From contig DBMI01000015.1 in the NCBI GenBank assembly GCA_002298165.1, positions 2,342-63,703 on the forward strand: 61,362 nucleotides of DNA. Direction: 5' to 3'. Of this stretch, positions 17,334-26,987 are shown one piece after another. The stretch comes from Desulfarculales bacterium UBA702 (GTDB lineage Bacteria > Desulfobacterota > Syntrophobacteria > Syntrophobacterales > Syntrophobacteraceae). The notes beneath the pieces are model-generated. The model was not told the origin of the DNA and did no database searches. It worked only from the letters and a program-made list of their open reading frames with translations. Position numbers and translations under genes: made by a program. Positions within the stretch are counted from its first letter, which is position 1; each line of letters begins with the position of its first letter.

Positions 17334-18098
17334 ATGCCCTTGCCGAGCCCTTTCTCCACAATATCGGGATTTTTTAAACCGCTCGGATCTTCTCTGATCG
17401 ACCTCTGCTTCCCAAGGATTTGCGCCGGGTGCGGAAAAATCAACGCACGGGCGGAGGGCTTCTGGTGCGCCGACTGCCTCGACCGAATTGCAGGCATAAA
17501 TCCTCCCATTTGCCCAACTTGCGGAAGACCTTTCCAGGATGCTCCGGATTCTTCGGACCACCTTTGCGGCGAATGCCTGCACTCAGCATTTCATTTCAAC
17601 AGCGCCCGGTCCGCCGTGGCACATTCCGGGATAGTCCGGGACAGAATCCATCAGTTCAAATTCGGAAGACGCCTGGAATGGGCACCGCCCCTTGTCGAAC
17701 TCCTTCAAGCCACCTATGAAAAATGGGGCATCAATCCACCCGGCGTGGTCATCCCGGTTCCACTCCATCTGAAGCGTCTCAAAGAGCGAGGTTTCAACCA
17801 GTCAGCCCTTCTGGCAAAAGAGCTGGCCCGAAGGCTCGATTTGAAGGTTTCATACGAAATACTTGTCAGGAAGAAATGGACCGAGCCTCAGACCCGACTC
17901 AACCGCGCGCAAAGGCTGAAAAATGTTCGTGGCGCCTTCGATGCCCCCGGCCGGGAAAGCATCCGAAATATCAGCATATTACTAATCGACGACGTATTCA
18001 CAACCGGAGAAACCCTCAGCGAATGCGCCCGAACGCTCAAAAAGAAAGGCTCGGCCGAGGTTCACGCATTAACGGTTACACGAGCACTGCCCGATTGA
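17334..18098 (+). CDS. ComF family phosphoribosyltransferase-like protein
   Basis: ComF-type proteins (amidophosphoribosyltransferase fold) are linked to DNA uptake in competent bacteria, with the biochemical role unsettled. The 254-residue protein has an N-terminal zinc ribbon with several CxxC pairs (CAGC, CADC, CPTC, CGEC; residues about 30-90) and a C-terminal PRPP-binding motif LLIDDVFTTGETL. GGGGGAAAA precedes the ATG. It is monocistronic and converges with the Rsb operon. Confidence 0.88.
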   Translation: MPLPSPFSTISGFFKPLGSSLIDLCFPRICAGCGKINARAEGFWCADCLDRIAGINPPICPTCGRPFQDAPDSSDHLCGECLHSAFHFNSARSAVAHSGIVRDRIHQFKFGRRLEWAPPLVELLQATYEKWGINPPGVVIPVPLHLKRLKERGFNQSALLAKELARRLDLKVSYEILVRKKWTEPQTRLNRAQRLKNVRGAFDAPGRESIRNISILLIDDVFTTGETLSECARTLKKKGSAEVHALTVTRALPD

Positions 18099-18376
18099 TT
18101 TTGCACACGTAAATTAATCATTGGTGTATTCGAATCAAATTTTTGGCGGGGCAAACGTTCAGGATGGCATGACAAATTCGCGGCAGAGTGCTTGTGCGAA
18201 TCTGCGGAGCAAATGGGCCGCGCGCAATGCGCCTTTCATCTATTCATTTTTTTATGCCGGTAGCAAGAGGAACTCGCGTTCAGAGGGCGTCAATTGCCCC
18301 GCCTTGGGTTGCATGACCGTTCCGGAATTTCTCAATTTGTCCTAAATCCCTAATTCCTGAATCCCTAAATCTATTT

Positions 18377-18709
18377 TCACCCATCCATTAGTACGCCCGC
18401 ATCGGGAATCATCTCAAAGACCTCTTTCAGGTGAGCAAGTTCAAATATGGATTCAACCGTCCGGTTGGCACCGGCCAGGGTGAACCGGATGTCTGATCTG
18501 CGGGAAAGCTGGAGGCCCTCGACGAAAGTGGCTATTCCGGAGCTGTCGATATAGGGCACTTTCGAAAGGTCTATAACCAAATGCGACGGCGTTTTGTTCA
18601 AGATTTGAAGCAACGTGCTCCTGACCTGAGGCGAAGCGCTCATATCGAGGTCCCCTTCGAGTTCAAGCACGAAAACACCCGAATCTTTCTCAGCTACATT
18701 TATCTTCAA
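18377..18709 (-). CDS. STAS-domain anti-sigma factor antagonist
   Basis: RsbV/SpoIIAA-like partner of the upstream anti-sigma kinase. The 110-residue STAS fold has the phosphorylatable serine motif VPYIDSSGIATFVEG. When unphosphorylated it would bind the kinase and free its target. It overlaps the kinase gene by 20 bases and is the last gene of the phosphatase-kinase-antagonist operon. No sigma-B-type sigma factor is nearby, so the output may be something else. Confidence 0.9.
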   Translation of the reverse strand: MKINVAEKDSGVFVLELEGDLDMSASPQVRSTLLQILNKTPSHLVIDLSKVPYIDSSGIATFVEGLQLSRRSDIRFTLAGANRTVESIFELAHLKEVFEMIPDAGVLMDG

Positions 18710-19148
18710 TTTGCGAATTCTCCCGTTTTGTCCTGAATTTTACCAGTTTTAGAAGCATGCCGCCGTCGGCAAGTTTTTCATATTCAAGCTCGTCGACAGC
18801 CGATCGAATGAAGTGCAGGCCCAACCCACCCGGACGGACTTCATCGAGACTTCGAGCCTTGAAGGTAGCGGGATCTGATTTGGGACCGAAGTCCCTGATA
18901 TTGATTTCAAGATATTGGCTGCTTGTAAAAAAGGTGATAATTATTCTTTGAGTACAGCATCCGAAGTATGCGTGGCGAATGATATTCGTGCACGCCTCGT
19001 CTATTCCCAGAACGAGTTTCGTGGATTCATCGGGGGAGAAGCCCGCTTTTGCGCTAATGTTCGCCACCACCGCCCGGAGAATTGAAAGCGAGTTCGGGTC
19101 GGATGGAATTTCGAGAACAACCGGGCCGTTCAGTTCCTCAGCAGCCAC
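18690..19148 (-). CDS. Anti-sigma regulatory factor, RsbW-like serine kinase
   Basis: HATPase_c-fold kinase of a partner-switching module. The 152 residues contain the N box GIDEACTNIIRHAY and a G-box region RPGGLGLHFIRSAVDELEY. It lies directly after the PP2C phosphatase gene (one base apart) and overlaps the STAS gene. It would phosphorylate the STAS protein and sequester a target. Which target is not shown by the sequence. Confidence 0.9.
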   Translation of the reverse strand: MAAEELNGPVVLEIPSDPNSLSILRAVVANISAKAGFSPDESTKLVLGIDEACTNIIRHAYFGCCTQRIIITFFTSSQYLEINIRDFGPKSDPATFKARSLDEVRPGGLGLHFIRSAVDELEYEKLADGGMLLKLVKFRTKRENSQIEDKCS

Positions 19149-19149
19149 A

Positions 19150-20454
19150 TCATCCCTCCTCGATTCCTATCACCACCATTGTTATATCATCGGCCGGGGG
19201 CCTATGCCCGGCAAATTCCTCGACTGACCTGATTACGCGCTCCTTTAGTGACTCAGCATCGGAGTCTCCGGCCCGGATGGCCCTTTCGAGCATCTCCCAT
19301 CCGAAAAGCTTGTCAGAGGCGTCGCGGGATTCCACAAGGCCGTCGGTCGCAAGCAGAAGACAATCACCCGGATTTACCTGAATCTGAGAGGCCTTGAATT
19401 TATATCCCGGCACGACACCTGCCGGCGGACCGCCGCCGCCGATCTTTTCAAATTTCCCCGTTGCGCTGTTCCAGAGAATCGGCGGAAGATGCCCCGCATT
19501 GACGTAGGTCAACTCGTCTTGCCTGCTGTCAATTACGATGAACTGGAGTGCGGCGAACATACCCCTGCACCAGATCTGGTCGCAAATCTCGTCATTGATT
19601 CGGCTGATAAGCTTTTCGGGGTTCTTGATGCGAATTGCAAGCATACGGAAATCAGAGGTCAATCTTGCCATGAACAACGCCGATGCGACACCTTTCCCGG
19701 AGACGTCGCCGATAAGAACGCCCAGCCTGTCTCCGTCCAGCGGAATGAAATCGTAGAAATCTCCTCCGACTTCCCGGGCTGCCTGGTAATGAGCGCTGAA
19801 CCTGAAGCCATCAAACACCGGCATCTCCCGCGGCAGAAAGCTGAGCTGCACGTTCGAAGCGAATGCCAGGTCCTTTTCGATCAGTTGCTTTTGCAGGATT
19901 TCCCGGTGAAGCCTTGCATTTTCGACTGCAAGGGCCGCATTAATGGAAAGAAGACTCAGGCTTTCAACATCTTCGAGTGTGAACCTTCCTCCATCGACCT
20001 TGTTTATGATCTGCGAGACACCTATGACCCTCTCTTTGTAAAGGAGAGGGGCACAAAGGATAGAGCGGGTGATGTATCCGGTCATCGCATCAAAAACAGG
20101 GTCGAACCGTGGATCGGCATAAGCGTCCTCGATCAGAACCGGCGTGCCGGTCTCGAAAACATGGCCGGCAATCCCCTGCCCTTTCTTAATGCTGATATCA
20201 ACATCCAACTTATTCGCAACCGGCCCCTGCGCCACCTGGAAGACCAGTTCTCCGCTTTTTTCGTCAACCAGCATAAGGCTGCAGGATTCGGCCCGCAATA
20301 TTGACCGGGCAGCCGTCATGATGTTTTCTAGAACTTCATCAAGCTCCAGGCTGGAATTGATAAGACTGGATATTCTGAAGCATTCCTTCAGGTTGTCCAG
20401 CCGCTCGCACAACCTCTTTAGCTTAAGCTCAATGGAGCGCCTGCCGGTATCCAT
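19150..20454 (-). CDS. GAF domain PP2C-type phosphatase (RsbU-like)
   Basis: Serine phosphatase that would reactivate the STAS antagonist in response to a signal. The 434-residue protein has an N-terminal coiled stretch, a GAF sensor (about 30-185) and a SpoIIE/PP2C domain (about 210-430). Metal-binding motifs are visible (REVGGDFYDF, GDVSGKGVASALFMA, DDITMVVIGIEEG). The GAF domain lacks obvious haem or chromophore signatures. It is first in the three-gene operon. Confidence 0.92.
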   Translation of the reverse strand: MDTGRRSIELKLKRLCERLDNLKECFRISSLINSSLELDEVLENIMTAARSILRAESCSLMLVDEKSGELVFQVAQGPVANKLDVDISIKKGQGIAGHVFETGTPVLIEDAYADPRFDPVFDAMTGYITRSILCAPLLYKERVIGVSQIINKVDGGRFTLEDVESLSLLSINAALAVENARLHREILQKQLIEKDLAFASNVQLSFLPREMPVFDGFRFSAHYQAAREVGGDFYDFIPLDGDRLGVLIGDVSGKGVASALFMARLTSDFRMLAIRIKNPEKLISRINDEICDQIWCRGMFAALQFIVIDSRQDELTYVNAGHLPPILWNSATGKFEKIGGGGPPAGVVPGYKFKASQIQVNPGDCLLLATDGLVESRDASDKLFGWEMLERAIRAGDSDAESLKERVIRSVEEFAGHRPPADDITMVVIGIEEG

Positions 20455-21398
20455 AGGTCAACCCGATCGGGAGAAAGTGGAAGGGTTTTTCGGCCCGCTT
20501 CATATCTGGCCGGATTTTCCGATTATGCCGGTGCCGGTAATTTTCAACACAAGGCAATATGAAGGATGATATGAACGCCGTGTTAACGTGTCAAACAGGG
20601 AATTTCATGAGATTGCTGTCAGTTCCCGTTATTTACGACTCAATCGTTCACCTGACGTTTCCCGCTGCAGGCTCATTGCCGTCAATTCAAGAGATTTGAT
20701 GTATCCAGCTCTGGTTGTAGCACGGTCTCCCCGGGCTTTTGCCCAAACCCGATGCATGGTCTATCGGGATCTCAGCTTCGAACATCGTCATTCCCGCAGC
20801 GTTTCTGGGCGGGAATCCAGCGGCTTTAAATCCCGAAATCATTGGTCTCGCGAAGCAAGACACTGGATTCCCGCCCAGAAACGCTGCGGGAATGACGTTC
20901 ATCAGGTTCGTGCCATCCAATTTTGCTTAGCATTTTTGAAAAACTATTTAGGCAACAGCCCGTCCCGACCGTGCTACCCGCGCAGATCGAAGATCTCCAC
21001 TTTGTTTCGAAAAAATTGGGGAACTTCGGTCGAGAGTATGACGCGGTCAGGACAGACTGTTGCCCAAACCAGTTGCGATGCTGATCCCCCTCCCTTTGAT
21101 GGGAGGGGCCAGGGGAGGGTGACAAAAAGATCTTAGAAATTCAACCCCCTCCCCCAACCCCTCCCACCAGTGGAGGGGAGTTCTTCCTTCAATTTCGGCC
21201 CATTATTTTCCATTAGGGGTTTGAGCAACAGCCCGAGGAGACCACGTAATAACAATGAGTAAACAATTGTTCCGTTGACGGCGATGCGCTGCAGGCTGGA
21301 AAGCCTGCCCCACATACCCTGACCGACGGTTCCAAACAAGGTGAGAGGCATTGAGGCAAGAATGCGTTTATTCACTCTCATCTCAGCAGGTTGCAGTC
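20455..21398. repeat. Gene-free repeat cluster (944 bp)
   Basis: The stretch holds at least three repeat families and no believable gene. A 35-base perfect inverted repeat (20786-20820 and 20863-20897) begins CGTCATTCCCGC, a type common in proteobacterial genomes. Diverged GCAACAGCCCGGGAGACCGTGC motifs occur near 20718-20746, 20950-20972, 21040-21066 and 21225-21250. 21087-21131 is a perfect inverted copy of bases 1-45, and 21291-21311 is a copy of the GGCAGGCTGG palindrome. A motif like ACCAGTGGAGGGGAG at about 21167 recurs at about 41816. Confidence 0.85.
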
Positions 21399-22901
21399 CT
21401 AAGAAGGGTCGGTGGGATTTTTGGGAGCCTTCGCTTCCCGGTCTTGCTGCACTTCCCAGCCGCCCCCGAGTGCTTTGTAGAGAGCAACCAGGTTCGCGGA
21501 AACCTGCTGATCGCTTGATGCGAGCTGGTCCTGAGACAAGTACAAAGTTCGCTGGCTATCGAGGACTCTCAGAAAATCCACAAGGCCTTTCGCATAGAGT
21601 TCACTGGAAATCTCGTAGGCCCGTTCACTTGCGCGAACCGCGGCAGCCAAAGCCTCCCGCCTCGACAACTCCTTCGAGTAGGCAACCAGGGCGGATTCAA
21701 CTTCCTGCAATGACGTCAGCACGGTCTTTTCATAATTCCCCAGAGCCTGTTCGGTCTTGGCGTTCTGGATCTCGATGTTGGCCCTTGTGGCACCAGCGTT
21801 GAAGATATTCCATTTGACTGTTGGACCGACGCTCCACAATGAACTTGAAGACATTGTTATATCGGCAAGGCTCATCGAGGCCTGTCCAAGGTTTCCGGTC
21901 AGACTGAGCCGAGGAAAAAGGTCTGCTGTCGCTACCCCGATACGGGCCGTCGCGGCGGCGAGTTGCCTTTCAGCACGCCTCACATCAGGTCTTCGGCGAA
22001 GAAGATCCGACGGGAGCCCAACCGGGACCTCGGGCGGAACGCCCGGAAGAGGTTCCGCCTTCGAAAGCTGTTCGACCATCACGTCCGGAACCGTCCCGAG
22101 AAGTGTTGCAAGCTGGTGCATGGATTGCCTTGCAGTGGTTTCTATCGATGGCACCTGTGATTCGGTTGCGGCAAGTTGAGCGCTAGCCTGAGCTACGTCG
22201 AGTTCACTGCTAAGGCCTGCCTGGAACCGCTCGCGCGTCAGTTCCAAAGTCTTGCGCTGCGCGTCGATGTTACGCAGAGCTATTTCGAGTCGAAGCTGCG
22301 AGCCGCGTACACTCATGTAGTTGACGGCAACCTCGGCCAGAAGTGATACGAGGGTATCGCGGTAGTTCTCTTCGAATGACGCCAAATCGGCTGTTGCGGC
22401 TTCGACCGACCGCCTGACCCGCCCGAAGATATCGATCTCCCAGCTCGCATCGAACTGGGCCTGGTAAAGATCAAGCCCGTTTATAAAAGTAGGAGTGTCA
22501 CCGCCAGTACTATTCGCGGCTACCGCTGACGGAGTTGACCTTCCACTCGTCCGATAATACTGATAAAGTGCCGTTACATCGAGTGAGGGAAAAAGGCTCG
22601 AAGCCGTTACGGCCCGCTGCGCCCGAGCCTCGCGAACCCTCGCCGCGGCAACCTTGAGATCCTTGTTTGCTTTCGTCGCCTCCCCGATTAACGAGTCCAG
22701 AGTCGGATCGTTAAAGACACTCCACCAGTGAGTAATATCAGCCGGCGCACTGAAATTGACACCCTGTGCCTTGCCTTCGACCCATTTTTGAGGCAGCCAC
22801 TCTTTTGGCTTAATATAATTGGGACCAACCATGCACCCCGAAGATACCAGACAGATAATCGCATAGAGCAGCGATGACCGAATCAGAGAGGACAAACTCA
22901 T
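21399..22901 (-). CDS. Outer membrane efflux lipoprotein, NodT/OprM family
   Basis: Trimeric outer-membrane channel of RND or MFP-type efflux systems (TolC superfamily). The 500-residue precursor has a lipoprotein signal (CLVSSGC, lipobox cysteine at residue 23) followed by MVGPNYIKP, the standard NodT-family opening, and two OEP repeats. Late RRPDVRRAERQLAAATARIGVATADLFPRLSLTG is diagnostic. No periplasmic adaptor or RND pump gene lies beside it, so it probably serves pumps encoded elsewhere. Confidence 0.93.
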   Translation of the reverse strand: MSLSSLIRSSLLYAIICLVSSGCMVGPNYIKPKEWLPQKWVEGKAQGVNFSAPADITHWWSVFNDPTLDSLIGEATKANKDLKVAAARVREARAQRAVTASSLFPSLDVTALYQYYRTSGRSTPSAVAANSTGGDTPTFINGLDLYQAQFDASWEIDIFGRVRRSVEAATADLASFEENYRDTLVSLLAEVAVNYMSVRGSQLRLEIALRNIDAQRKTLELTRERFQAGLSSELDVAQASAQLAATESQVPSIETTARQSMHQLATLLGTVPDVMVEQLSKAEPLPGVPPEVPVGLPSDLLRRRPDVRRAERQLAAATARIGVATADLFPRLSLTGNLGQASMSLADITMSSSSLWSVGPTVKWNIFNAGATRANIEIQNAKTEQALGNYEKTVLTSLQEVESALVAYSKELSRREALAAAVRASERAYEISSELYAKGLVDFLRVLDSQRTLYLSQDQLASSDQQVSANLVALYKALGGGWEVQQDREAKAPKNPTDPS

Positions 22902-23092
22902 TATTAACTCCGCTTCTTCAATCTTTAAAAAACGAGCAAGTGTAAGGCCCAGGGGCGGGATTTGTCAATTTCTTCCTGGAACAGACAAGGACACCTGGCC
23001 ATTCGGTGCACCACTCATCTTCTTTTTAGCCCTCCGTCGAGCACGGGTTTTGCATACTTTCCATGCGAACACCCTTCACGGAGGCAAAGCTC

Positions 23093-24166
23093 ATGTCTGT
23101 ACAGGTCGGAAATTCACATAAGTCGGCACCCGTCCTCAAAGGCGAAAACCTGAATGCAGGTAAGGCAAAATCCGGGCGCGGCCAGGATAAAGGTGTTTTT
23201 GACACCCTGCTTAACAGTATAAAGGGGAATTCCGGCAATTCAGGCAGTGCAAAAACCTCTACCGCCGCCCAGCACCACAGGCCGCCCTCTTCGATGATCA
23301 CCAACCCCGAGTTTCACAAAGCGCGCTCCGGCAGTGTCAATTCGTCCCCCGCGCAGTTGACGCAGGCCATCAATAATATGGCGGTCTCGGCGCTTATATC
23401 TCTTAGAGCGATGTCATCCGGCCAGAACCGCATGAACAACATGTATTCCATTGGTTCAGGGATGTCGGGCCAAATTTCCCTGCCGGCTGCAAGCGCCGGC
23501 GGCAACACCGGTTCAAACCATTCGAATGGAATCGGACGGCTTGCGGCCAAGTTCGAATCGGGTGAAAACGGTCCGGATGTGATTGGTTATGATGCAGTTG
23601 GAGGGACTTCCTACGGCACATTCCAGATTTCTTCCAGGGCGGGAACGATGCGTGAATTTATAGACTACCTGTCTGAAAAGGCCCCTGATTTGGCGAAAAA
23701 ACTTGCTGCCTCCGGCCCGGCTAATACAGGCAATCGTCGGGGGAGAATGCCCGAAGTCTGGAAGAAAATAACGCAGGAAGATCCCGCCAGATTCTCAAAG
23801 CTTCAGTACGATTTCATCGAACAGACCCATTACATGCCGGCGCTAAGGGAGATCGCGGATCGCACCGGGGTGGATATCGCACAGGCGCCGAAAGCATTAA
23901 AGGAAGTTCTCTGGAGCACTGCCGTTCAGCACGGACCCAGAGGGGCTACAAAGATCTTCGAAAAAGCCATCGGCAAATCCCAGGCAAAGAACGGGGGCAT
24001 CCATGCCGCTCAGCTCATCAATTCTATCTACAACATGAGAGCTGGACAGTTCGGCTCATCTACCGCCGACATCAGAATGGCCGTCCACAATAGATTCAGG
24101 CAGGAAGGCAAAATCGCCCTTGCGATGCTTTCCGAACCCTATGCGCCTGACACCTCAAGGGTCTAA
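23093..24166 (+). CDS. Lysozyme-like domain protein, possibly flagellum-associated
   Basis: The start at ATG 23093 is set by GGAGG eight bases upstream; an upstream ATG at 23063 lacks one. The first 150 residues are Ser/Gly/Asn-rich and disordered. The C-terminal 200 residues resemble lysozyme-fold domains (AAKFESGENGPDVIGYD, GGTSYGTFQIS, STAVQHGPRG), with the Glu in FESGENG a candidate catalytic acid. There is no signal peptide. The next gene is fliK-like, so a role in opening peptidoglycan for the flagellar rod or hook is plausible, but a phage- or secretion-type muramidase cannot be excluded. Confidence 0.65.
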   Translation: MSVQVGNSHKSAPVLKGENLNAGKAKSGRGQDKGVFDTLLNSIKGNSGNSGSAKTSTAAQHHRPPSSMITNPEFHKARSGSVNSSPAQLTQAINNMAVSALISLRAMSSGQNRMNNMYSIGSGMSGQISLPAASAGGNTGSNHSNGIGRLAAKFESGENGPDVIGYDAVGGTSYGTFQISSRAGTMREFIDYLSEKAPDLAKKLAASGPANTGNRRGRMPEVWKKITQEDPARFSKLQYDFIEQTHYMPALREIADRTGVDIAQAPKALKEVLWSTAVQHGPRGATKIFEKAIGKSQAKNGGIHAAQLINSIYNMRAGQFGSSTADIRMAVHNRFRQEGKIALAMLSEPYAPDTSRV

Positions 24167-24306
24167 CTTCCGACCTCCCGAAGCGGAAAAAATTGCGTGC
24201 ACAGCCTGAAAAAAATTCCGCCTTCCAGCACATACCGGCTTAAAATCCCCAGACACACCGCTTTAATATATTGAAATAATTCACTTATTAGCAGTGCCAC
24301 GTTGGC

Positions 24307-24322
24307 TGGCATCAACATTGCT
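24307..24322 (+). promoter_or_regulatory. Sigma-54 promoter upstream of the fliK-like gene
   Basis: TGGCATCAACATTGCT matches the -24/-12 consensus (TGGCAY, five bases, TTGCT) with exact spacing. It lies 47 bases before the fliK-like ATG. Flagellar genes of this stage are often sigma-54 dependent in proteobacteria. Confidence 0.7.
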
Positions 24323-24368
24323 CTCTTTCCCGCTGAGGTCAAAACTTTAACCTATTTGGGGAAAAATA

Positions 24369-26840
24369 ATGCAATCAGGATCTGTAAACGCGGCACTGCT
24401 GCTCTCCTCTTATCTCGGAAACGAGCACGAAAAAATCGGGCACGGAATAGCAAGCTCGGACTTTGCCGGGGAACTTGGGAAGCTTCTACCCCATAAGACC
24501 GGGACTTCCGATATCGAGTCCGCCGAAAAAACAGATGCCAAGAATACTGATGCGGCCCAATCGATCGCCGCTGAACCGGACGATAAATCAGCTGCCGCGG
24601 ACAGCTCGAAGAAAGAATCTATTGGCTCGGTAAAGAAGAAATCAGCATCCCAGGCCCCGGAACAGCGGCTTGAGCGATTAAAAAGCCAGACTAAAACCGG
24701 CAAGCAGGTTTTCATTACCAACCCGCTCATGTTGGAGTCAATCCTGGCCGAACTGCAATATCCCGCTGAGACAATCAAGGCATGCAAAAGCTTGCAAAAC
24801 CAGGATGGATGGATCTCTCTCAAGGATTTGAAGGACCTCCTTTCAAATAAGGCGATGGCCACTGAAACCCTCGGCAAGGGACAGATTTCAATGGCGAGCG
24901 CCCAGGCGCTCATCTCATCGATCGTGCAGAAGGCGGAATCTTCCGGAACCAATAGTGGCAGGACTTTCGAGGGGCTAAAAGAAAGTATTGCCTCCGTGGT
25001 TGGGCAGGGGTCGCCAGGGGTTTTCAACATTGATGAATTCCGTGCCCTTATAGACCAGGTTTTGCAGAAGGCAAACAATGCGGAAGCCCGGAAGACCACA
25101 GCGGCGGCTGGAACTTCGGCCGAGGGGGCAGCGGCTTCGCAGGCAACGGAAATAGCACTGCAAGCATCGATAGCGCCAAAGCAGGGGCAGACCGAAAGTC
25201 TCGCATCCAGAGCCCTGCCATCTTTCGTGTCTGAAAAATCAGATGAAACGAAGCGGGGGAAAAAGCAGGAAGCGAACGCGGAGCTTACTTCAGAAACCAC
25301 CTCGCCAAATGTTGCACCGGAGACTCTGTCGTTAAACAAAACCGCTACGGGTGTCGAGACTTTTGCAGCGTCACAGAGTGCTGCAGCCCAGAAATCAATT
25401 GCTCTGGATAAGAACCAGTCAGAGTCCGAAACTTCTTCCAGCGCAGTCTCGGAAAAAAGCGGGGGAAATGTCGAAACCGACATCTCCTCTGAGGCCGCGC
25501 AAGAAGAGCCGGTCACGAAACCCGAGTCGCCAGCCGCCACTTCGCAGGAGTCCGGGAAAATTGTGCAGCAAGGTGAAAACCGGCAAAATCTTACCGCCCT
25601 GGCTGAAGATTTTGGTGCAAAAATTATATCGATGAGTAACGATAAACAGGGAACACCAGCGACAGAGGCGGTAGCGCAAAATGACACCCGCAGCGCGGCC
25701 GCCGTCCAGGGGCAAAACATCGCTGCCCAGGCAAAGGAAGCAGTGAAGAATACCTATGATGGGATCTCGGTATCCGATGAGCAGGCCCGGACAGATGTAT
25801 CGGAAACCGCGCCCGGCACCGGGCGAATAATCACCCAACAATCCGAGAATACCCAGGAGCAACCCTTCCCGGAATACAATTCAAAACGCTCGGAGGGCCT
25901 GGCCGGCGGCCTTCGCGAACAGACGAAAGCAACCGGGGCGACCGGGCAGTTCACTGAGACCATTCAGGCGGCAAACTCCGGCATAGCCGCCAAATCTGCC
26001 GATATGTATCGGGAGAGCGCAATAAATGACATGAACGCTTCCCGGGGAACCGGGACGTCCGGCGGAAACGATGCAGGCTCTCCACCGGCATCGGTTTTGA
26101 ACAAGGCAGGCTTTCCGGATGCAGGAGCAGGCGGCGCTTCCTCCGGGGAGAGCGGCTCAACAGGTCAGGGCTGGCAGGGAGGGGAAACGGCCTCACAGGC
26201 TTCCGTGGCTCAAGGCGCTACCACAGCACGGAGCGTTGAGAATGGAATTTCCGTGCAAAGCCACGAATTGGCAGGTATAGCAAAGACTGTCGAAAAGCAG
26301 TTGAAGTTAAGCGATCCAGACGATGCGGCCCTATTCCAAAATGCTTCTTCTAACCAGGGTGCTGAAATCCGCATGGAAGTCCCCATTTCGCGGGAATCGT
26401 CCGGAAGCGCCCTAAACTACAATCAGCCTGGAGATATGGCCGAAACAATTGAAAATTGGCGGGCGCAATACCGAGTGGCTGGCGAGCAGCAGCTCACACT
26501 CGAACTGGAGCCGGGGCAGTTTGGCAAAGTCAGCATCAGGGTGGGTGCAAAGAAGGATGAAGTTTCCGCGGTGGTCGTAACGGAAAGTGAGTCAGCGAGA
26601 CAGGCCATACTTCGTAATGCGCCGGAGCTGCGGCAAACCCTGGATGACCAGGGGCTCATGCTTGGGAAGTTCCAGGTTGATGTAAACGGTGAAAAGGCCG
26701 GAAGTGGAAATTCCGGCAGGCAGAAGCCGGAGGCGGGTACAAAGGCAGAGAAAGCAGGCAGAATCGATACACAGATAAGGCCTAAGCCGGCCTACATAAG
26801 GAGGGCAAGCGGTCTTTCGCAACTGAGCATTTTCGCCTGA
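24369..26840 (+). CDS. fliK: Flagellar hook-length control protein FliK-like
   Basis: FliK is exported through the flagellar type III system and switches substrate specificity when the hook reaches full length. The 823-residue protein is mostly low-complexity Ala/Ser/Glu/Gln (residues 50-660), typical of the ruler region. The conserved C-terminal Flg_hook domain follows at about 690-780 (LTLELEPGQFGKVSIRVGAK, ARQAILRNAPELRQTL, LGKFQVDV). It is long for FliK. No other flagellar structural gene is present in the window. A sigma-54 promoter precedes it. The N-terminal low-complexity part cannot be assigned. Confidence 0.82.
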   Translation: MQSGSVNAALLLSSYLGNEHEKIGHGIASSDFAGELGKLLPHKTGTSDIESAEKTDAKNTDAAQSIAAEPDDKSAAADSSKKESIGSVKKKSASQAPEQRLERLKSQTKTGKQVFITNPLMLESILAELQYPAETIKACKSLQNQDGWISLKDLKDLLSNKAMATETLGKGQISMASAQALISSIVQKAESSGTNSGRTFEGLKESIASVVGQGSPGVFNIDEFRALIDQVLQKANNAEARKTTAAAGTSAEGAAASQATEIALQASIAPKQGQTESLASRALPSFVSEKSDETKRGKKQEANAELTSETTSPNVAPETLSLNKTATGVETFAASQSAAAQKSIALDKNQSESETSSSAVSEKSGGNVETDISSEAAQEEPVTKPESPAATSQESGKIVQQGENRQNLTALAEDFGAKIISMSNDKQGTPATEAVAQNDTRSAAAVQGQNIAAQAKEAVKNTYDGISVSDEQARTDVSETAPGTGRIITQQSENTQEQPFPEYNSKRSEGLAGGLREQTKATGATGQFTETIQAANSGIAAKSADMYRESAINDMNASRGTGTSGGNDAGSPPASVLNKAGFPDAGAGGASSGESGSTGQGWQGGETASQASVAQGATTARSVENGISVQSHELAGIAKTVEKQLKLSDPDDAALFQNASSNQGAEIRMEVPISRESSGSALNYNQPGDMAETIENWRAQYRVAGEQQLTLELEPGQFGKVSIRVGAKKDEVSAVVVTESESARQAILRNAPELRQTLDDQGLMLGKFQVDVNGEKAGSGNSGRQKPEAGTKAEKAGRIDTQIRPKPAYIRRASGLSQLSIFA

Positions 26841-26987
26841 TTTATGGGTGAGGGAGAAACGAAAAGGGCGCCTTTTGGCTGTTAATACAAATAGTTAAAG
26901 CGAAAGCCCAAAGATTGGACTTCCGCTGCCCGGGCGGGCTCAAAGATAAATGGGGCTCGCCTCCTCAAGCAGTGCAGTAAAACTATC

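Noticed and set aside
20588..21136. Open frame of 182 codons in the repeat cluster
   Set aside because: It runs through inverted repeats and has no ribosome site or family feature; it is repeat-derived.
22990..23012. Sigma-54 promoter before the lysozyme-like gene
   Set aside because: TGGCCATTCGGTGC has the wrong spacing between the GG and GC elements.
24410..25720. 436-codon minus-strand frame inside fliK
   Set aside because: Shadow of the low-complexity plus-strand gene; composition mirrors it and no domain is visible.
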